Part shown: in pieces, positions 50,973 through 60,519 of the stretch
How positions within the stretch are numbered: the first letter of the stretch is position 1
How the letters are laid out: each line of letters begins with the position of its first letter
Assembly: GCF_001045465.1 (NCBI RefSeq)
Contig: NZ_LFND01000003.1
Span: 1,116,001 to 1,180,000 of the forward strand
DNA: 64,000 nt
Direction of reading: 5' to 3'
Source: Chryseobacterium angstadtii
Lineage (GTDB): Bacteria > Bacteroidota > Bacteroidia > Flavobacteriales > Weeksellaceae
Made by a program: the position numbers and the translations under genes
The notes under the pieces: generated by a model
The model's database searches: none
What the model saw: the letters and a program-made list of their open reading frames with translations, nothing else
What the model was told of the DNA's origin: nothing

Positions 50973-53420
50973 TTATCCTCTTTTTCCGGCCTGCTCAATC
51001 ATTCTTTTAATTCTTGCATCAAGGCTTTCGCTGGAAAGGGTTTGCCTCAGACTGTCTACTTTGATGGGAAAGCTCAGCGGAGTAAAGGTATGGGAATATT
51101 TTAAAATGATTTTTGATTTTTCAATTCTTTTAAAAGCTTCTACCAGACGCGGTTCCTGTAACTGCATATTGAATACTTCGGTATAAGCCTGTCTTACAAG
51201 GAAATGATCGGGATCGTGATCTTCAAGCACTTTGAATATAAGTCCGGCAGAACTTTGCAATGATTTATTAGAACGCTGTTTTCCTGCGTAATTCTGGATC
51301 ACCATTCCTGAAATTACGGCTATATCGCGAAATTTTCTGCGTGCCATTTCTGCGGAATTAATACTTGCAATCACATCGTTCATCAGATTATCGCGAGTCA
51401 GGATCTTGCTTAGATTTTCCTCATTCAGGGGGATTTCTTTATCACTGAACAATTCAAAACCATAATCATTCATGGCCATTGAAAATGAGATAGGAGCCAG
51501 TTTTGAAATGCGGTAAGCTATTAGAGCTGCCATTACTTCATGAACCAGACGGCCTTCAAAAGGGTACATAAAAAGGTGATATCCTTCGCGGTTTTTGATT
51601 AATTCCACCAGAAACTCATCGTCTTTGGGAATGTGGGAGTTCTTTTCCTGATTGGCCAGCAGCGGATGCAGAAATTTCAGCTCTTTTTCTGAAGCTTTTG
51701 GATTTAGCGCATGAGACAGTTTTTCTCTTAAAAAATGGCCCAGATTGGAGCTCAGAGGCAATCTTCCGCCCAGATAACTCGGAGCCATGGCTTTTCCTTT
51801 TGCCGCCCGCACATAAACGGTCATATCTTTAATCATGACCACTTCAAGTGTTCGCCCGGCAAGGATAAATTTTTCTTCTTTTTTTAATTTGGAAATAAAA
51901 TATTCTTCCACCATTCCAATGTAACCTCCGGAAATAAATTTTACTTTCAGCATGGCATCACTTACGATAACGCCCATATTCATACGGTGGAGCATGGCAA
52001 TTTTTCGTGAAATCACTTTATGGAGGCCGTCTTCCATAACAACGACTTTATGAAACTCTTCATAGCTCTTTAAAACACTTCCGCCGATGGTCAGAAAATC
52101 GAGGATGCTTTTCCATTCTTCTGCTGTCATTTCCTGGAAAGCAAATACTTTTTTGATCCTGCTCAATGTTTCCTCTGCATAAAATCCATCCCCAACGGCC
52201 AGTGTCATTAGAAACTGAACAAGAACATCAAAACATAAAACCTGAGGTTCACGGGGCTCTATGACCTTTTGTTTTACGGCTTCTTTTAACGCAGCTACTT
52301 CAATCAACTCAAGGGAATGGGTAGGAACGCAGTAAATTCTTGAGGTTTCGAAAGGGGAGTGTCCGCTTCTTCCCGCTCTTTGCAGAAATCTGGCTACTCC
52401 TTTTGCAGAACCGATCTGAATTACCGTATCTACCGGTTTAAAATCAATTCCAAGATCTAATGAAGAGGTTGAAACGACTGCTTTCAGCTTTCCGGCGCTT
52501 AAATTCTCTTCAATCCAGATCCGCAGATGGGCATCAATAGAGCTGTGGTGAATAGCAATCTGGCCTGCAAAATCCGAATAAGCCTCCAAAAGAAGCTGGT
52601 ACCACATTTCGCTTTGGCTGCGTGTATTGGTAAAAACAATGGTTGATTTTGATTCGAGAATAATAGGGACTATTTTGTCGGCCAATTTCGATCCTAAATG
52701 CCCCGCCCACGGAAGAATTTCAATTTCATCCGGGAAAACGGGGAGAATATCTATCTTTTTATGCTCTTTTGCCGTAATTTTTGTTTTTTTGATATCATAA
52801 GGAATCAGAACCTCCATAGCTTCATCCAGATTTCCGATGGTTGCCGTAATTCCCCAGATTTTCAATTTCGGAACATATTTCATTAACTGAGAAATAGCCA
52901 GTTCTACCATAACTCCGCGTTTTGAGCCCAGCAGCTCATGCCATTCATCAACGGCTACACACTGCATATCCTGGAAAAAACGGGCATGATTTTTCTGTCC
53001 TAAAAGCAAATGAAGACTTTCCGGGGTAACCACCAGAATTTCGGGCATATTTCTGACCTGCTGCTGTCTTACTTTGGGATCCGTATCTCCATTTCTGACG
53101 CCTACTGACCAGTCGAGGCCAATTTCATCCAGCGCTTCCTGCATGGCTTTGGCAATATCTTTAGACAAGGAGCGAAGGGGAGTGATCCAGATCATTTTCA
53201 GCCCTTTCCTGTATTTCTCCGGATGATTCATGAAGTCTGAAACCAGAGCCAGGAACACGGAAAAAGTCTTACCAAATCCGGTGGGTGCTACAACCATTCC
53301 GCTGTATCCGCTGCCGAATTTCTGCCAGGTATCGGTCTGAAATTTGAAAGGTTGAATAGCCTTACCGGCCATCCATTGGTGAATGACTTTATATCCATTG
53401 CTATTGTCAAATGCTTTCAA
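50973..53420 (-). CDS. Ligase-associated DEXH-box helicase (Lhr-like)
   Basis: An 815-residue SF2 helicase starting with TTG at 53420, 1 bp after the ligase stop. Walker A APTGFGKT, the DEXH motif VDEWHELLG, ATI, STSSLDLGIDF and QRAGRSGHSPFE are present, plus an Lhr C-terminal region. It is the helicase of the ligase-associated repair set. Non-ATG start is noted because no ATG is available in this frame near the N terminus. Confidence 0.92.
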   Translation of the reverse strand: MKAFDNSNGYKVIHQWMAGKAIQPFKFQTDTWQKFGSGYSGMVVAPTGFGKTFSVFLALVSDFMNHPEKYRKGLKMIWITPLRSLSKDIAKAMQEALDEIGLDWSVGVRNGDTDPKVRQQQVRNMPEILVVTPESLHLLLGQKNHARFFQDMQCVAVDEWHELLGSKRGVMVELAISQLMKYVPKLKIWGITATIGNLDEAMEVLIPYDIKKTKITAKEHKKIDILPVFPDEIEILPWAGHLGSKLADKIVPIILESKSTIVFTNTRSQSEMWYQLLLEAYSDFAGQIAIHHSSIDAHLRIWIEENLSAGKLKAVVSTSSLDLGIDFKPVDTVIQIGSAKGVARFLQRAGRSGHSPFETSRIYCVPTHSLELIEVAALKEAVKQKVIEPREPQVLCFDVLVQFLMTLAVGDGFYAEETLSRIKKVFAFQEMTAEEWKSILDFLTIGGSVLKSYEEFHKVVVMEDGLHKVISRKIAMLHRMNMGVIVSDAMLKVKFISGGYIGMVEEYFISKLKKEEKFILAGRTLEVVMIKDMTVYVRAAKGKAMAPSYLGGRLPLSSNLGHFLREKLSHALNPKASEKELKFLHPLLANQEKNSHIPKDDEFLVELIKNREGYHLFMYPFEGRLVHEVMAALIAYRISKLAPISFSMAMNDYGFELFSDKEIPLNEENLSKILTRDNLMNDVIASINSAEMARRKFRDIAVISGMVIQNYAGKQRSNKSLQSSAGLIFKVLEDHDPDHFLVRQAYTEVFNMQLQEPRLVEAFKRIEKSKIILKYSHTFTPLSFPIKVDSLRQTLSSESLDARIKRMIEQAGKRG

Positions 53421-53421
53421 A

Positions 53422-55002
53422 TTATTGAATCAGTTTTTTTATTTCTTCAAGATCATCTATTTCGTCAACCGTTTTATCTTTCCTCCATCTCAGAATTCTT
53501 GGAAATCTCAGGGCAACACCGCTTTTATGCCTGCTGCTGAAACCTATTCCTTCAAAAGCGATTTCAAAAACCAGTTCTGCTTTCACCGTACGTACAGGCC
53601 CAAACTTTTCAATGGCGTTTTTATTGACGAATTTACTGACTTCCATAATTTCTTTGTCGGTAAGCCCAGAATACGCCTTTGCTATGGTCACCAGAGTATC
53701 TCCGTTTTTTACGGCAAATGTGTAGTCTGTGTAATAGGCGCTACGTCTTCCGCTACCTTTTTGAGCATAAATTAAGACTGCATCAAGGGTAAGCGGGCTT
53801 ACTTTCCATTTCCACCAATCGCCTTTTTTTCTTCCTGAATGATACGGTGAATCTTTCTTTTTCAGCATCAGTCCTTCACTGTTTATTTCCCTTGATTGTT
53901 CTCTTACCGTTTTCAGCTCTTCCCAATTCTCAAACCTGATCATCCGGGAAAGCTGTATATTCTGAGGAGCTTCATTCAACAGTAATTCTTCCAGCATAGC
54001 CCGCCGGGCTGCCATCGATTTTTCACGCAGATCGGTTCCTTCAAGTTCCAGAAGATCATAAACAAAGACTTCAACCGGGATTTCCCCCAGCATTTTTTTA
54101 GTTAAAGTTTTCCTGTTTAATCTTTTCTGTAATTCATTAAAATTTAACACTTTATCATCCTTTACCGCAAGTATCTCTCCATCTATGACAAAGTTTCCTT
54201 TCATGGCCTGTACAGCTTCTCTGATTTCCGGAAACTGATCAGTCACCAGCTCTTCACCTCTCGACCAGATAAAGACTTCATCATTCCTGCGGATGATCTG
54301 CCCGCGAATACCGTCCCATTTATATTCTACCTGCCAGTCTTCAGTATTGACCAGTTCTTCCGGTTCTTTTTCAAGAGGATAAGCAAGACAGAAAGGATAG
54401 GGTTTTGAATTATCGGGATTGACATTTTCTGCCGAAATAAGCTCCTGAAAAGAGATTTCCCCGGGAACCCACTTTCCCATAAGGCTGTGCATAAGCGTAC
54501 TGGATTCCTGTGAAGAAAACCGGGTCAGTGCATTGATAAGGGTTTTATCGGAAACGCCGATTCTGAAACTTCCTCCCAGTAATTTATTAAAGATGAGACG
54601 TTCGGTATAATCCAAACCATTCCATGATTGCAGTACAAATTCTTTTTTTTCGGCTTCGGACTTATCTTTTAAACTGATAATATCCAACATCCATTGGGAA
54701 AGACTACGATCAATTTTTTCCGATGGTGGCGGAAGGATCAGTGAAATAGTTTCGCCCAAATCTCCAACCGAAGAATAACTTTCCTGAAACAACCAGAAAG
54801 GCAGCTGAGTGATCTCCAAAGCCCATTCTTTCATGTAATTGGTATTCACATTTCTTTTGGGTCTTTTTCCCGTAAACAATGCAATAAACCATACTTTATC
54901 TTCATCCGGAGCACGCTCCAGATAATCTATGATAGCATCTATTTTGGCATTGGTTTTATTGGTAGTTTCCAAAGCATTGATCAAATCTGCGAAATGTTTC
55001 AT
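53422..55002 (-). CDS. ATP-dependent DNA ligase
   Basis: A 526-residue ATP-dependent ligase. An N-terminal DNA-binding domain (about 1-190) leads to the adenylation domain with K228 (EYKWDGIRGQ, motif I). Other motifs are ILAVKDDKVL, FVYDLLELEG, EGLMLKKKDSPY and KWKVSPLTLDAVLIYA. It is separate from the NAD-dependent replicative LigA, used for repair. Overlaps the exonuclease gene by 4 bp and is 1 bp from the helicase gene. Confidence 0.95.
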   Translation of the reverse strand: MKHFADLINALETTNKTNAKIDAIIDYLERAPDEDKVWFIALFTGKRPKRNVNTNYMKEWALEITQLPFWLFQESYSSVGDLGETISLILPPPSEKIDRSLSQWMLDIISLKDKSEAEKKEFVLQSWNGLDYTERLIFNKLLGGSFRIGVSDKTLINALTRFSSQESSTLMHSLMGKWVPGEISFQELISAENVNPDNSKPYPFCLAYPLEKEPEELVNTEDWQVEYKWDGIRGQIIRRNDEVFIWSRGEELVTDQFPEIREAVQAMKGNFVIDGEILAVKDDKVLNFNELQKRLNRKTLTKKMLGEIPVEVFVYDLLELEGTDLREKSMAARRAMLEELLLNEAPQNIQLSRMIRFENWEELKTVREQSREINSEGLMLKKKDSPYHSGRKKGDWWKWKVSPLTLDAVLIYAQKGSGRRSAYYTDYTFAVKNGDTLVTIAKAYSGLTDKEIMEVSKFVNKNAIEKFGPVRTVKAELVFEIAFEGIGFSSRHKSGVALRFPRILRWRKDKTVDEIDDLEEIKKLIQ

Positions 55003-56021
55003 GGCTCAGGGTTTTCAACGGTTTCTTTTTCAGATTCTTCTTCGTCTTCCCCAAAAAGTGTTTCTACGACATCTGCCTTTATTCCTATTTCATTTAGATA
55101 CTTGGAAAAAATTTCAGTCTGTCCGTGGGTAACGTGTACAATTTCAGCTTCTGTGGCTTTTACTGCCTGCAGCAATCCTTTCCAGTCGGCATGATCGCTC
55201 ATAGCAAATCCTGCATCTGCACTGCGCCATCTTCTGGCTCCGCGCACCTGCATCCATCCGGAACATATGGCTGTTGCCGCATCCGGTATCTTTCTGATGA
55301 TACTGCTGTCCAGCAAAGCAGGAGGAACAATGACAATTTCATGCTGCACTTCTTTAGCCTTTTCCCTGAAATCAGCAGTTTCGTAAGCCGGAAGATTAAT
55401 TCCAACAGATTCAAAAGCTTCGTTCAGTTTTCCGATAGAATAATGAACGTATATTTTTCCCAGACCTTCTACCGCTTTCATAATACGCTGAGCTTTTCCG
55501 AGTGAATACCCGATAAATACGGATGTTTTTGAATTTTCCTGATTTTTGAGAACCCAGGTCTGGAGTTTTTTATTGAGATCGTCTGTTTCCAGCCAGTTGT
55601 AGACAGGCAGTCCAAAAGTACTTTCTGTAACAAACTCGTTACATTTTACCAGTTCAAAAGGTGTACTCAAACCATCTTCCTGAACTTTATAATCTCCTGA
55701 GATAACGGTAACATATCCTTTATACTCCAGTCTTATCTGCGCAGACCCGATAATGTGTCCGGCAGGATGCATTGAAACTTTGACGCCATTAAGGTTTACG
55801 GCTTCACCATATTCAACGCTCTGGCATTCAATATCAATCCCAATTCTCTGATACAGGATGGGTTTGGTGTAATGATGACAGAGGTATTTTTTCATTCCCC
55901 AGCGGGCATGATCTGCGTGTCCGTGGGTAATAACTGCCAGATCTACAGGTCTCCAGGGATCAATATAGAATTTTCCCTGCGGGCAGTATATTCCTTTTTT
56001 GGTGAATGTGATTAATTTCAA
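54999..56021 (-). CDS. Ligase-associated DNA damage response exonuclease (MBL fold)
   Basis: A 340-residue metallo-beta-lactamase/beta-CASP nuclease. I choose the TTG at 56021 (MKLITFTKKGIYCPQGKFYI), because homologues start here; the frame is open up to another TTG at 56063. The metal motif THGHADHARWG (H33, H35, D37, H38), HPAGHIIGSAQI and VISGDYK are seen. First gene of the operon with ligase and helicase, overlapping the ligase by 4 bp. Confidence 0.88.
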   Translation of the reverse strand: MKLITFTKKGIYCPQGKFYIDPWRPVDLAVITHGHADHARWGMKKYLCHHYTKPILYQRIGIDIECQSVEYGEAVNLNGVKVSMHPAGHIIGSAQIRLEYKGYVTVISGDYKVQEDGLSTPFELVKCNEFVTESTFGLPVYNWLETDDLNKKLQTWVLKNQENSKTSVFIGYSLGKAQRIMKAVEGLGKIYVHYSIGKLNEAFESVGINLPAYETADFREKAKEVQHEIVIVPPALLDSSIIRKIPDAATAICSGWMQVRGARRWRSADAGFAMSDHADWKGLLQAVKATEAEIVHVTHGQTEIFSKYLNEIGIKADVVETLFGEDEEESEKETVENPEP

Positions 56022-56333
56022 TGGTGTGATTGGTTTATTTTTTATATTCAAAAATCCAACCAATTTAAAAGAATTTAATGATTTTATCTAAGCAGTAAGG
56101 GGAGATTTTCACTTTTTTATCAATATCAATTGTTCATTTTTAAATATCTGGCCTGAGTAGGTTTAACTCTAGATTTAGAAAGGTGAATTTTGCTACGCAA
56201 GTGAAATGTGAAACTCTCAAACCCGGAACTCGTAATTCTCAGTATCTTAATTTTCTTAACCCGATACGAAATCATCAGACAAAAAAAACGGAGCCTGAAA
56301 ACAGACTCCGCACTTAATGTTTTTACGCTAAAA
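56022..56333. other. Intergenic region upstream of the repair operon, with an inverted repeat copy
   Basis: About 310 bp without a gene. It holds the inverse copy (56210-56224) of the GGGTTTGAGAGTTTC repeat seen at 14158, the terminator of rpoD (56281-56311) and the repair-operon promoter, for which no clear -7 element was found. Confidence 0.55.
56281..56312 (-). terminator. Terminator of rpoD
   Basis: Stem CGGAG (56289-56293) with CTCCG (56306-56310), the loop region CCTGAAAACAGA partly paired. The minus strand runs straight into eight T. Confidence 0.85.
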
Positions 56334-57200
56334 TTATTTACCTAGATAAGATTTAAGGATCTTACTTCTGGTATTGTGTTTTAGTCTCTTAATTGCTTTT
56401 TCTTTGATCTGACGAACTCTCTCTCTTGTAAGATCGAAAGTTTCACCGATTTCTTCTAAAGTCATCGGGTGTTTTCCGTTCAGTCCGAAGTATAATCTTA
56501 CCAAATCTGCCTCTCTTGGAGTCAAAGTATTTAATGCTCTTTCGATCTCAATCTGAAGAGATTCAAGCATTAAGTCTTTGTCCGGACTTGGAGATTCACC
56601 TGAACGCAATACATCATAAAGATTAGAATCTTCACCTTCTACTAAAGGCGCATCCATAGACAGGTGTCTTCCGGAGTTTTTCATAGATTCTTTGATATCT
56701 TCCTCACTCATGTCAAGAACTTCAGCCAATTCTTCCGGAGAAGGAGGTCTTTCATTTTCTTGTTCAAGGTGAGCGTATGCTTTATTAATCTTGTTGATGG
56801 AACCGATTTTATTTAGCGGAAGCCTTACAATCCTTGACTGTTCAGCTAAAGCCTGTAAAATTGACTGACGAATCCACCAAACCGCATAAGAGATAAATTT
56901 GAAACCTCTAGTTTCATCGTACCTTTTTGCTGCTTTCATCAGTCCTAAGTTACCTTCATTAATCAAATCGGGTAAAGAAAGACCTTGATTTTGGTATTGC
57001 TTGGATACAGAAACTACGAAACGAAGGTTGGCTTTGATTAGTTTCTCCAGTGCAGCTCTGTCGCCTGCACGTATTCTTTGTGCCAATTCTACTTCTTCGT
57101 CCGCAGTGATCAGTTCCACTTTACCAATTTCCTGCAAATACTTGTCTAATGAAGCAGTTTCCCTGTTGGTTACCTGCTTAGTGATTTTTAATTGTCTCAT
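56334..57200 (-). CDS. rpoD: Primary RNA polymerase sigma factor (RpoD/SigA family)
   Basis: A 288-residue sigma-70, the short Bacteroidota form without region 1.1. Region 1.2 starts [17 protein letters not shown]; region 2 has [33 protein letters not shown]; region 4 carries [14 protein letters not shown] and the [30 protein letters not shown]. It should recognise the TAnnTTTG -7 promoters seen throughout the window. A terminator follows. Confidence 0.96.
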   Translation of the reverse strand: MRQLKITKQVTNRETASLDKYLQEIGKVELITADEEVELAQRIRAGDRAALEKLIKANLRFVVSVSKQYQNQGLSLPDLINEGNLGLMKAAKRYDETRGFKFISYAVWWIRQSILQALAEQSRIVRLPLNKIGSINKINKAYAHLEQENERPPSPEELAEVLDMSEEDIKESMKNSGRHLSMDAPLVEGEDSNLYDVLRSGESPSPDKDLMLESLQIEIERALNTLTPREADLVRLYFGLNGKHPMTLEEIGETFDLTRERVRQIKEKAIKRLKHNTRSKILKSYLGK

Positions 57201-57378
57201 CTATTTTTATCCTCAAAAAAGAGTTACTGTATATTATACGTATGAAGAGGTACAAAGGTTACACCAGTTTTAATTATTTTTTAAATTTAAGTCCGGCACC
57301 GGATAAGAGTCGTCCGATTTCCGGCCAGAACCCAAAGCTTTAGGGTATAAAAAAAGCGGAACCGAAGCCCCGCTTGGA

Positions 57379-57405
57379 TGGTGGCTTCGAGTTCCTCAGC
57401 CACCA
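57379..57405 (-). repeat. Dispersed GTGGCTGAGG...GAAGCCAC palindromic repeat, copy in reverse orientation
   Basis: TGGTGGCTTCGAG...CTCAGCCACCA, a variant of the family described at 14259, located in the gap between rpoD and the S1/P1 nuclease stop. An imperfect hairpin AAGCGG/CCGCTT adjoins it (about 57352-57375). Confidence 0.75.
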
Positions 57406-57426
57406 GTATTTTTTACAAACTGATGA

Positions 57427-58218
57427 TTAGAATAAATCGTTCAATAATTTGGCCAGTCTTAGCCCTCCGTAAAGAAGCTGTCTTTCCATAGTATCATTGA
57501 ATTTGTACTGATAATCATAAGATAATTTTGACCCGTCCGGAGTCTGCGCATAAATCTTATTGGCAATCTGATGAGAATCATATAACCAGTCTTCTACAGT
57601 TCCAGTCTGGATTTTTGCCACTTCATCTTTTGATTTGATATCCAACAGGCTGGCGTATTCTGTATAGCTGTATTTCTGAGAATCTACCAGTTTCCCGTCC
57701 CATACGGAATGAAGATTGGTTTTGTCCCCGAAATAGGTTACATTAATTTTGTTCCCACCAAGATCTTCAGCTCTTCCTACATGAAGCGGCTGGGCAAGAT
57801 CACCCATGATGTGAATAAGGAAAATCAGGGCTATTTTTCTGTCTTTTTCAGAAGTTTTTTCGTCTTTGATCTGGCTCGACAATGTATTTATCTGCGTAAA
57901 AAGACTTGGACCTGCCTGCATTTTCAGGTTTTGGTCAAAAGCTTTAAAATCTGTCTGTGGATCAACATTTACATAATGCCATGATGAAGCCTGCTTCCAT
58001 ACTCCGGTGGTATCCGACTTGATGAAGTCCGGCCAGTTAGCCCAATAGGCAAGACGTTCTTTACCCATTATTTTTTTGATTTCTCTCCTTGCTTTCCCCG
58101 ACAGATGATTTTCTGCGATTTCAGCAATGATGCGGTGTCCCGTCAATCCCCATGCATAAGAATAAAGGGAAGATGAAATAAATGCTAAAATTAAAATTTT
58201 AGAATAAATACTTTTCAT
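57427..58218 (-). CDS. S1/P1-type zinc-dependent nuclease
   Basis: A 263-residue exported nuclease starting with ATG at 58218 (MKSIYSKILILAFISSSLYSYA). Signal cleavage before W23 exposes the Trp N terminus that, with H28, provides zinc ligands (WGLTGHR). Others: HYVN, DLAQPLHVG, HSVWD and DWLYDSHQIA (D and H ligands). It cleaves single-stranded nucleic acids and 3'-nucleotides. The -7 element TATCTTTG at 58242-58249 lies just upstream. Confidence 0.92.
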   Translation of the reverse strand: MKSIYSKILILAFISSSLYSYAWGLTGHRIIAEIAENHLSGKARREIKKIMGKERLAYWANWPDFIKSDTTGVWKQASSWHYVNVDPQTDFKAFDQNLKMQAGPSLFTQINTLSSQIKDEKTSEKDRKIALIFLIHIMGDLAQPLHVGRAEDLGGNKINVTYFGDKTNLHSVWDGKLVDSQKYSYTEYASLLDIKSKDEVAKIQTGTVEDWLYDSHQIANKIYAQTPDGSKLSYDYQYKFNDTMERQLLYGGLRLAKLLNDLF

Positions 58219-58241
58219 TATAAATAACATTTTACAAGCTG

Positions 58242-58249
58242 CAAAGATA
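58242..58249 (-). promoter_or_regulatory. -7 promoter element of the S1/P1 nuclease gene
   Basis: TATCTTTG on the minus strand, 24 bp before the ATG at 58218. Confidence 0.6.
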
Positions 58250-58275
58250 CGTCCCGGTTTCCGAACCTGTATCAA

Positions 58276-58593
58276 TTATCATCAATTTCTCATCAGTCAA
58301 ATGTTAATAAAATTTAATCTAAATAAAATAAATAAAGTATAAAATTCTATAACTATTAGAATTATAAGGAAGTTTATTGCGCAAATACCTCAATATGAGT
58401 TATGAAATTTACATTTTGCTCTTCTCACTTTCGCCCTGTTGAAAGCTGTATCACCGTATTTTTACGGAATTTGTCATGTAATATTCCTTTTGATGCCAAT
58501 AAATTAGTATTTTTAGAAGAAAATTATTGGGAAAATATTTTTTCAAACTTATGAGATATATTATCTTTACAAGTCATAATCACAGGAAACACT
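58276..58593 (+). promoter_or_regulatory. T6SS block upstream region
   Basis: No gene in about 320 bp. There is a short palindrome CCGTA-TTTT-TACGG (58454-58467), and a -7-like TATCTTTA at 58562-58569 about 25 bp before the ATG. The rest is AT-rich. Confidence 0.45.
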
Positions 58594-59535
58594 ATGTATG
58601 AGAATAATATTGTAGACATGCATTACAATAAGCTGCAGACCGACTTCAAAGCTGAAGCTGTGGCCGTTAATCTTTTGAAATATCAACGGGCGGTAAGTAA
58701 TATATTTATAGAGCGGATCGGGATCAACGACCGTGCTTATCTGAAGGACATCAAAAGCATTTCGAGCAGTTATTTAGGGTTTGATGAGGAGGTTTTCACG
58801 ATAGAAACCTACAGAGAAGGTATTTATGACTATCTCCCGGAAGGTCTTTTTCATCCGCCTTCGTTAGGCGCTTCCAGAAAAAATGTAGATACGGTAGTAC
58901 GCGAAATCCGAAAGCAGAAAAAAGTAGAAGAGGATGCCCGGAAATTTTTCCGTCCTTTTGAACTGGAAATATTTTTTACAGAAATCAGTTCGCTGCTTAA
59001 AGAATCTGAATTTGATATTTCGAGTGATACGGATACTTTAATGGATACGGTAAGCGAACTCTGGCCTCTTATTAAAATGCTGGATGAGCAGAGTGCTTAT
59101 ATCTTCATCTATATTTTACCTTTTTTTCATCAGATAAGAGGTGACAAACGATGGTTTGAAAGATGTATGACTGCTTTTCTGCAGGTGCCGGTAGAGGTTA
59201 CTTTTGCCCCTAACATTATTGACAGGATTGAAAGAAATGACGATTCTATGCTATTGGGTAATTCAAAACTGGGCGTTACCTATATTCCAAGCGGAAAGCA
59301 TATGGACGGACAACGGAACTGGGTAGTGAATATCGGCCCGATTCCTTACATGGAAATGAAGAAATATATTTCCGGAAATCCGTTCAGAAATGTCCTGCAG
59401 GCGCTATACGATTATTTTCTTCCCGTAACGGTAGACGTGGAAGAGAATTTTATTACAGAAAAGCAAGAGTATTCTTTCAGTCTTGAGGACGACGAAAGAA
59501 ATGCCAGCCGCCTCGGATACTCTACATTCCTCTAA
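58594..59535 (+). CDS. T6SS baseplate subunit TssG-like protein (subtype iii)
   Basis: A 313-residue cytoplasmic protein whose middle and end (FFRPFELEIFFTEISSLLKESEF, LQALYDYFLPVTVDVEENF) and position beside TssN- and TssK-like genes fit the TssG-like baseplate subunit of Bacteroidota T6SS. The likeness is family level; I did not align it. It is the first gene of a three-gene block, 54 bp before tssN. Confidence 0.6.
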   Translation: MYENNIVDMHYNKLQTDFKAEAVAVNLLKYQRAVSNIFIERIGINDRAYLKDIKSISSSYLGFDEEVFTIETYREGIYDYLPEGLFHPPSLGASRKNVDTVVREIRKQKKVEEDARKFFRPFELEIFFTEISSLLKESEFDISSDTDTLMDTVSELWPLIKMLDEQSAYIFIYILPFFHQIRGDKRWFERCMTAFLQVPVEVTFAPNIIDRIERNDDSMLLGNSKLGVTYIPSGKHMDGQRNWVVNIGPIPYMEMKKYISGNPFRNVLQALYDYFLPVTVDVEENFITEKQEYSFSLEDDERNASRLGYSTFL

Positions 59536-59589
59536 AATAATTTATTATATTTACAACTACCAACAAAGTATAAATTTGAAAAGAAACAA

Positions 59590-60492
59590 ATGGAAATTTC
59601 TTCAGTAAAAGGTATTTTTTTAAGGTATATTTTAATGCCTTTAATCGCATTGATTATGATGTTTATTCTGGGAATCATCAGAAGAAACAAACCTGCTATT
59701 AAAATTAAAGTAATTATCATATATCTTCTTCTTTGCAGCTTGTGTCTGGCTCTGCCTGGAATTTTTGGTTTTGCCGGAAATCTTTTTAATCCTTACTGGT
59801 ATCTTATTGCACAGATTATTTACCTCATTTTTGGTATTATACACGTTAATTTACTGCACAGATATTTCAGAAAGCATATTGATTCTGTAGGAATGAGCAT
59901 CCTGTTTGAATCCATCCTGTCTTTAGCGTGTCTTGCTTTCGGAGGATTCCTGTTTACCCTGATCTTTAACTTAGTTAGCAAAGGAGCAGGATATGCTGCA
60001 ATGGCTTCTACGAGTATGGCTATCTTTGTAGTTCCGATGGTATTTTATTACTGCTATGTACAGTTTATCAGCATTCCATTTGATATTTACAAAACATGGA
60101 GATATTCTCCGGATCAGAAACTCCCGGATTTTGAAGGAGCAGATTTCGACAGATTAATGGTACTGAATGTGGAGCTGAGCAAAAACCTTGAAGATTCCAA
60201 CAGATTCAGAATAAAAGCCAAAACACTTCCAACCGGAGTAACGTTCGGTGATTGGTTCTACAGGGTAGTGGACGACTATAATCACAAAAACCCAAGTTCT
60301 ATCATTCACCTTTCAGATATTGAAAAAGAGCCTTATTACTGGATTTTTTACACCAAAAAATCATTCTTCAGCTTCAGAAGATATATAGACTTCGACCAGG
60401 ATATCTCTACCAACGGTATTTCAGAAAACGAAGTAGTTATCTGCAAAAGAGTTATTCAGCATGAGGAAGAAGGACTACAAAGAAGATCATAA
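59590..60492 (+). CDS. tssN: T6SS subtype iii transmembrane protein TssN-like
   Basis: A 300-residue protein with about six hydrophobic segments in the first 165 residues (YILMPLIALIMMFILGIIRR, VIIIYLLLCSLCLALPGIFG, YWYLIAQIIYLIFGIIHV, ILSLACLAFGGFLFTLIFNL, MAIFVVPMVFYYCYVQFI) and a cytoplasmic C-terminal domain of about 130 residues. That layout fits TssN, a membrane component unique to Bacteroidota T6SS. Its own -7 element TAAATTTG lies at 59571-59578, so it can also be transcribed separately. Confidence 0.7.
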   Translation: MEISSVKGIFLRYILMPLIALIMMFILGIIRRNKPAIKIKVIIIYLLLCSLCLALPGIFGFAGNLFNPYWYLIAQIIYLIFGIIHVNLLHRYFRKHIDSVGMSILFESILSLACLAFGGFLFTLIFNLVSKGAGYAAMASTSMAIFVVPMVFYYCYVQFISIPFDIYKTWRYSPDQKLPDFEGADFDRLMVLNVELSKNLEDSNRFRIKAKTLPTGVTFGDWFYRVVDDYNHKNPSSIIHLSDIEKEPYYWIFYTKKSFFSFRRYIDFDQDISTNGISENEVVICKRVIQHEEEGLQRRS

Positions 60493-60519
60493 TCACAGAA
60501 AATTTAAAAAGTATTACAT

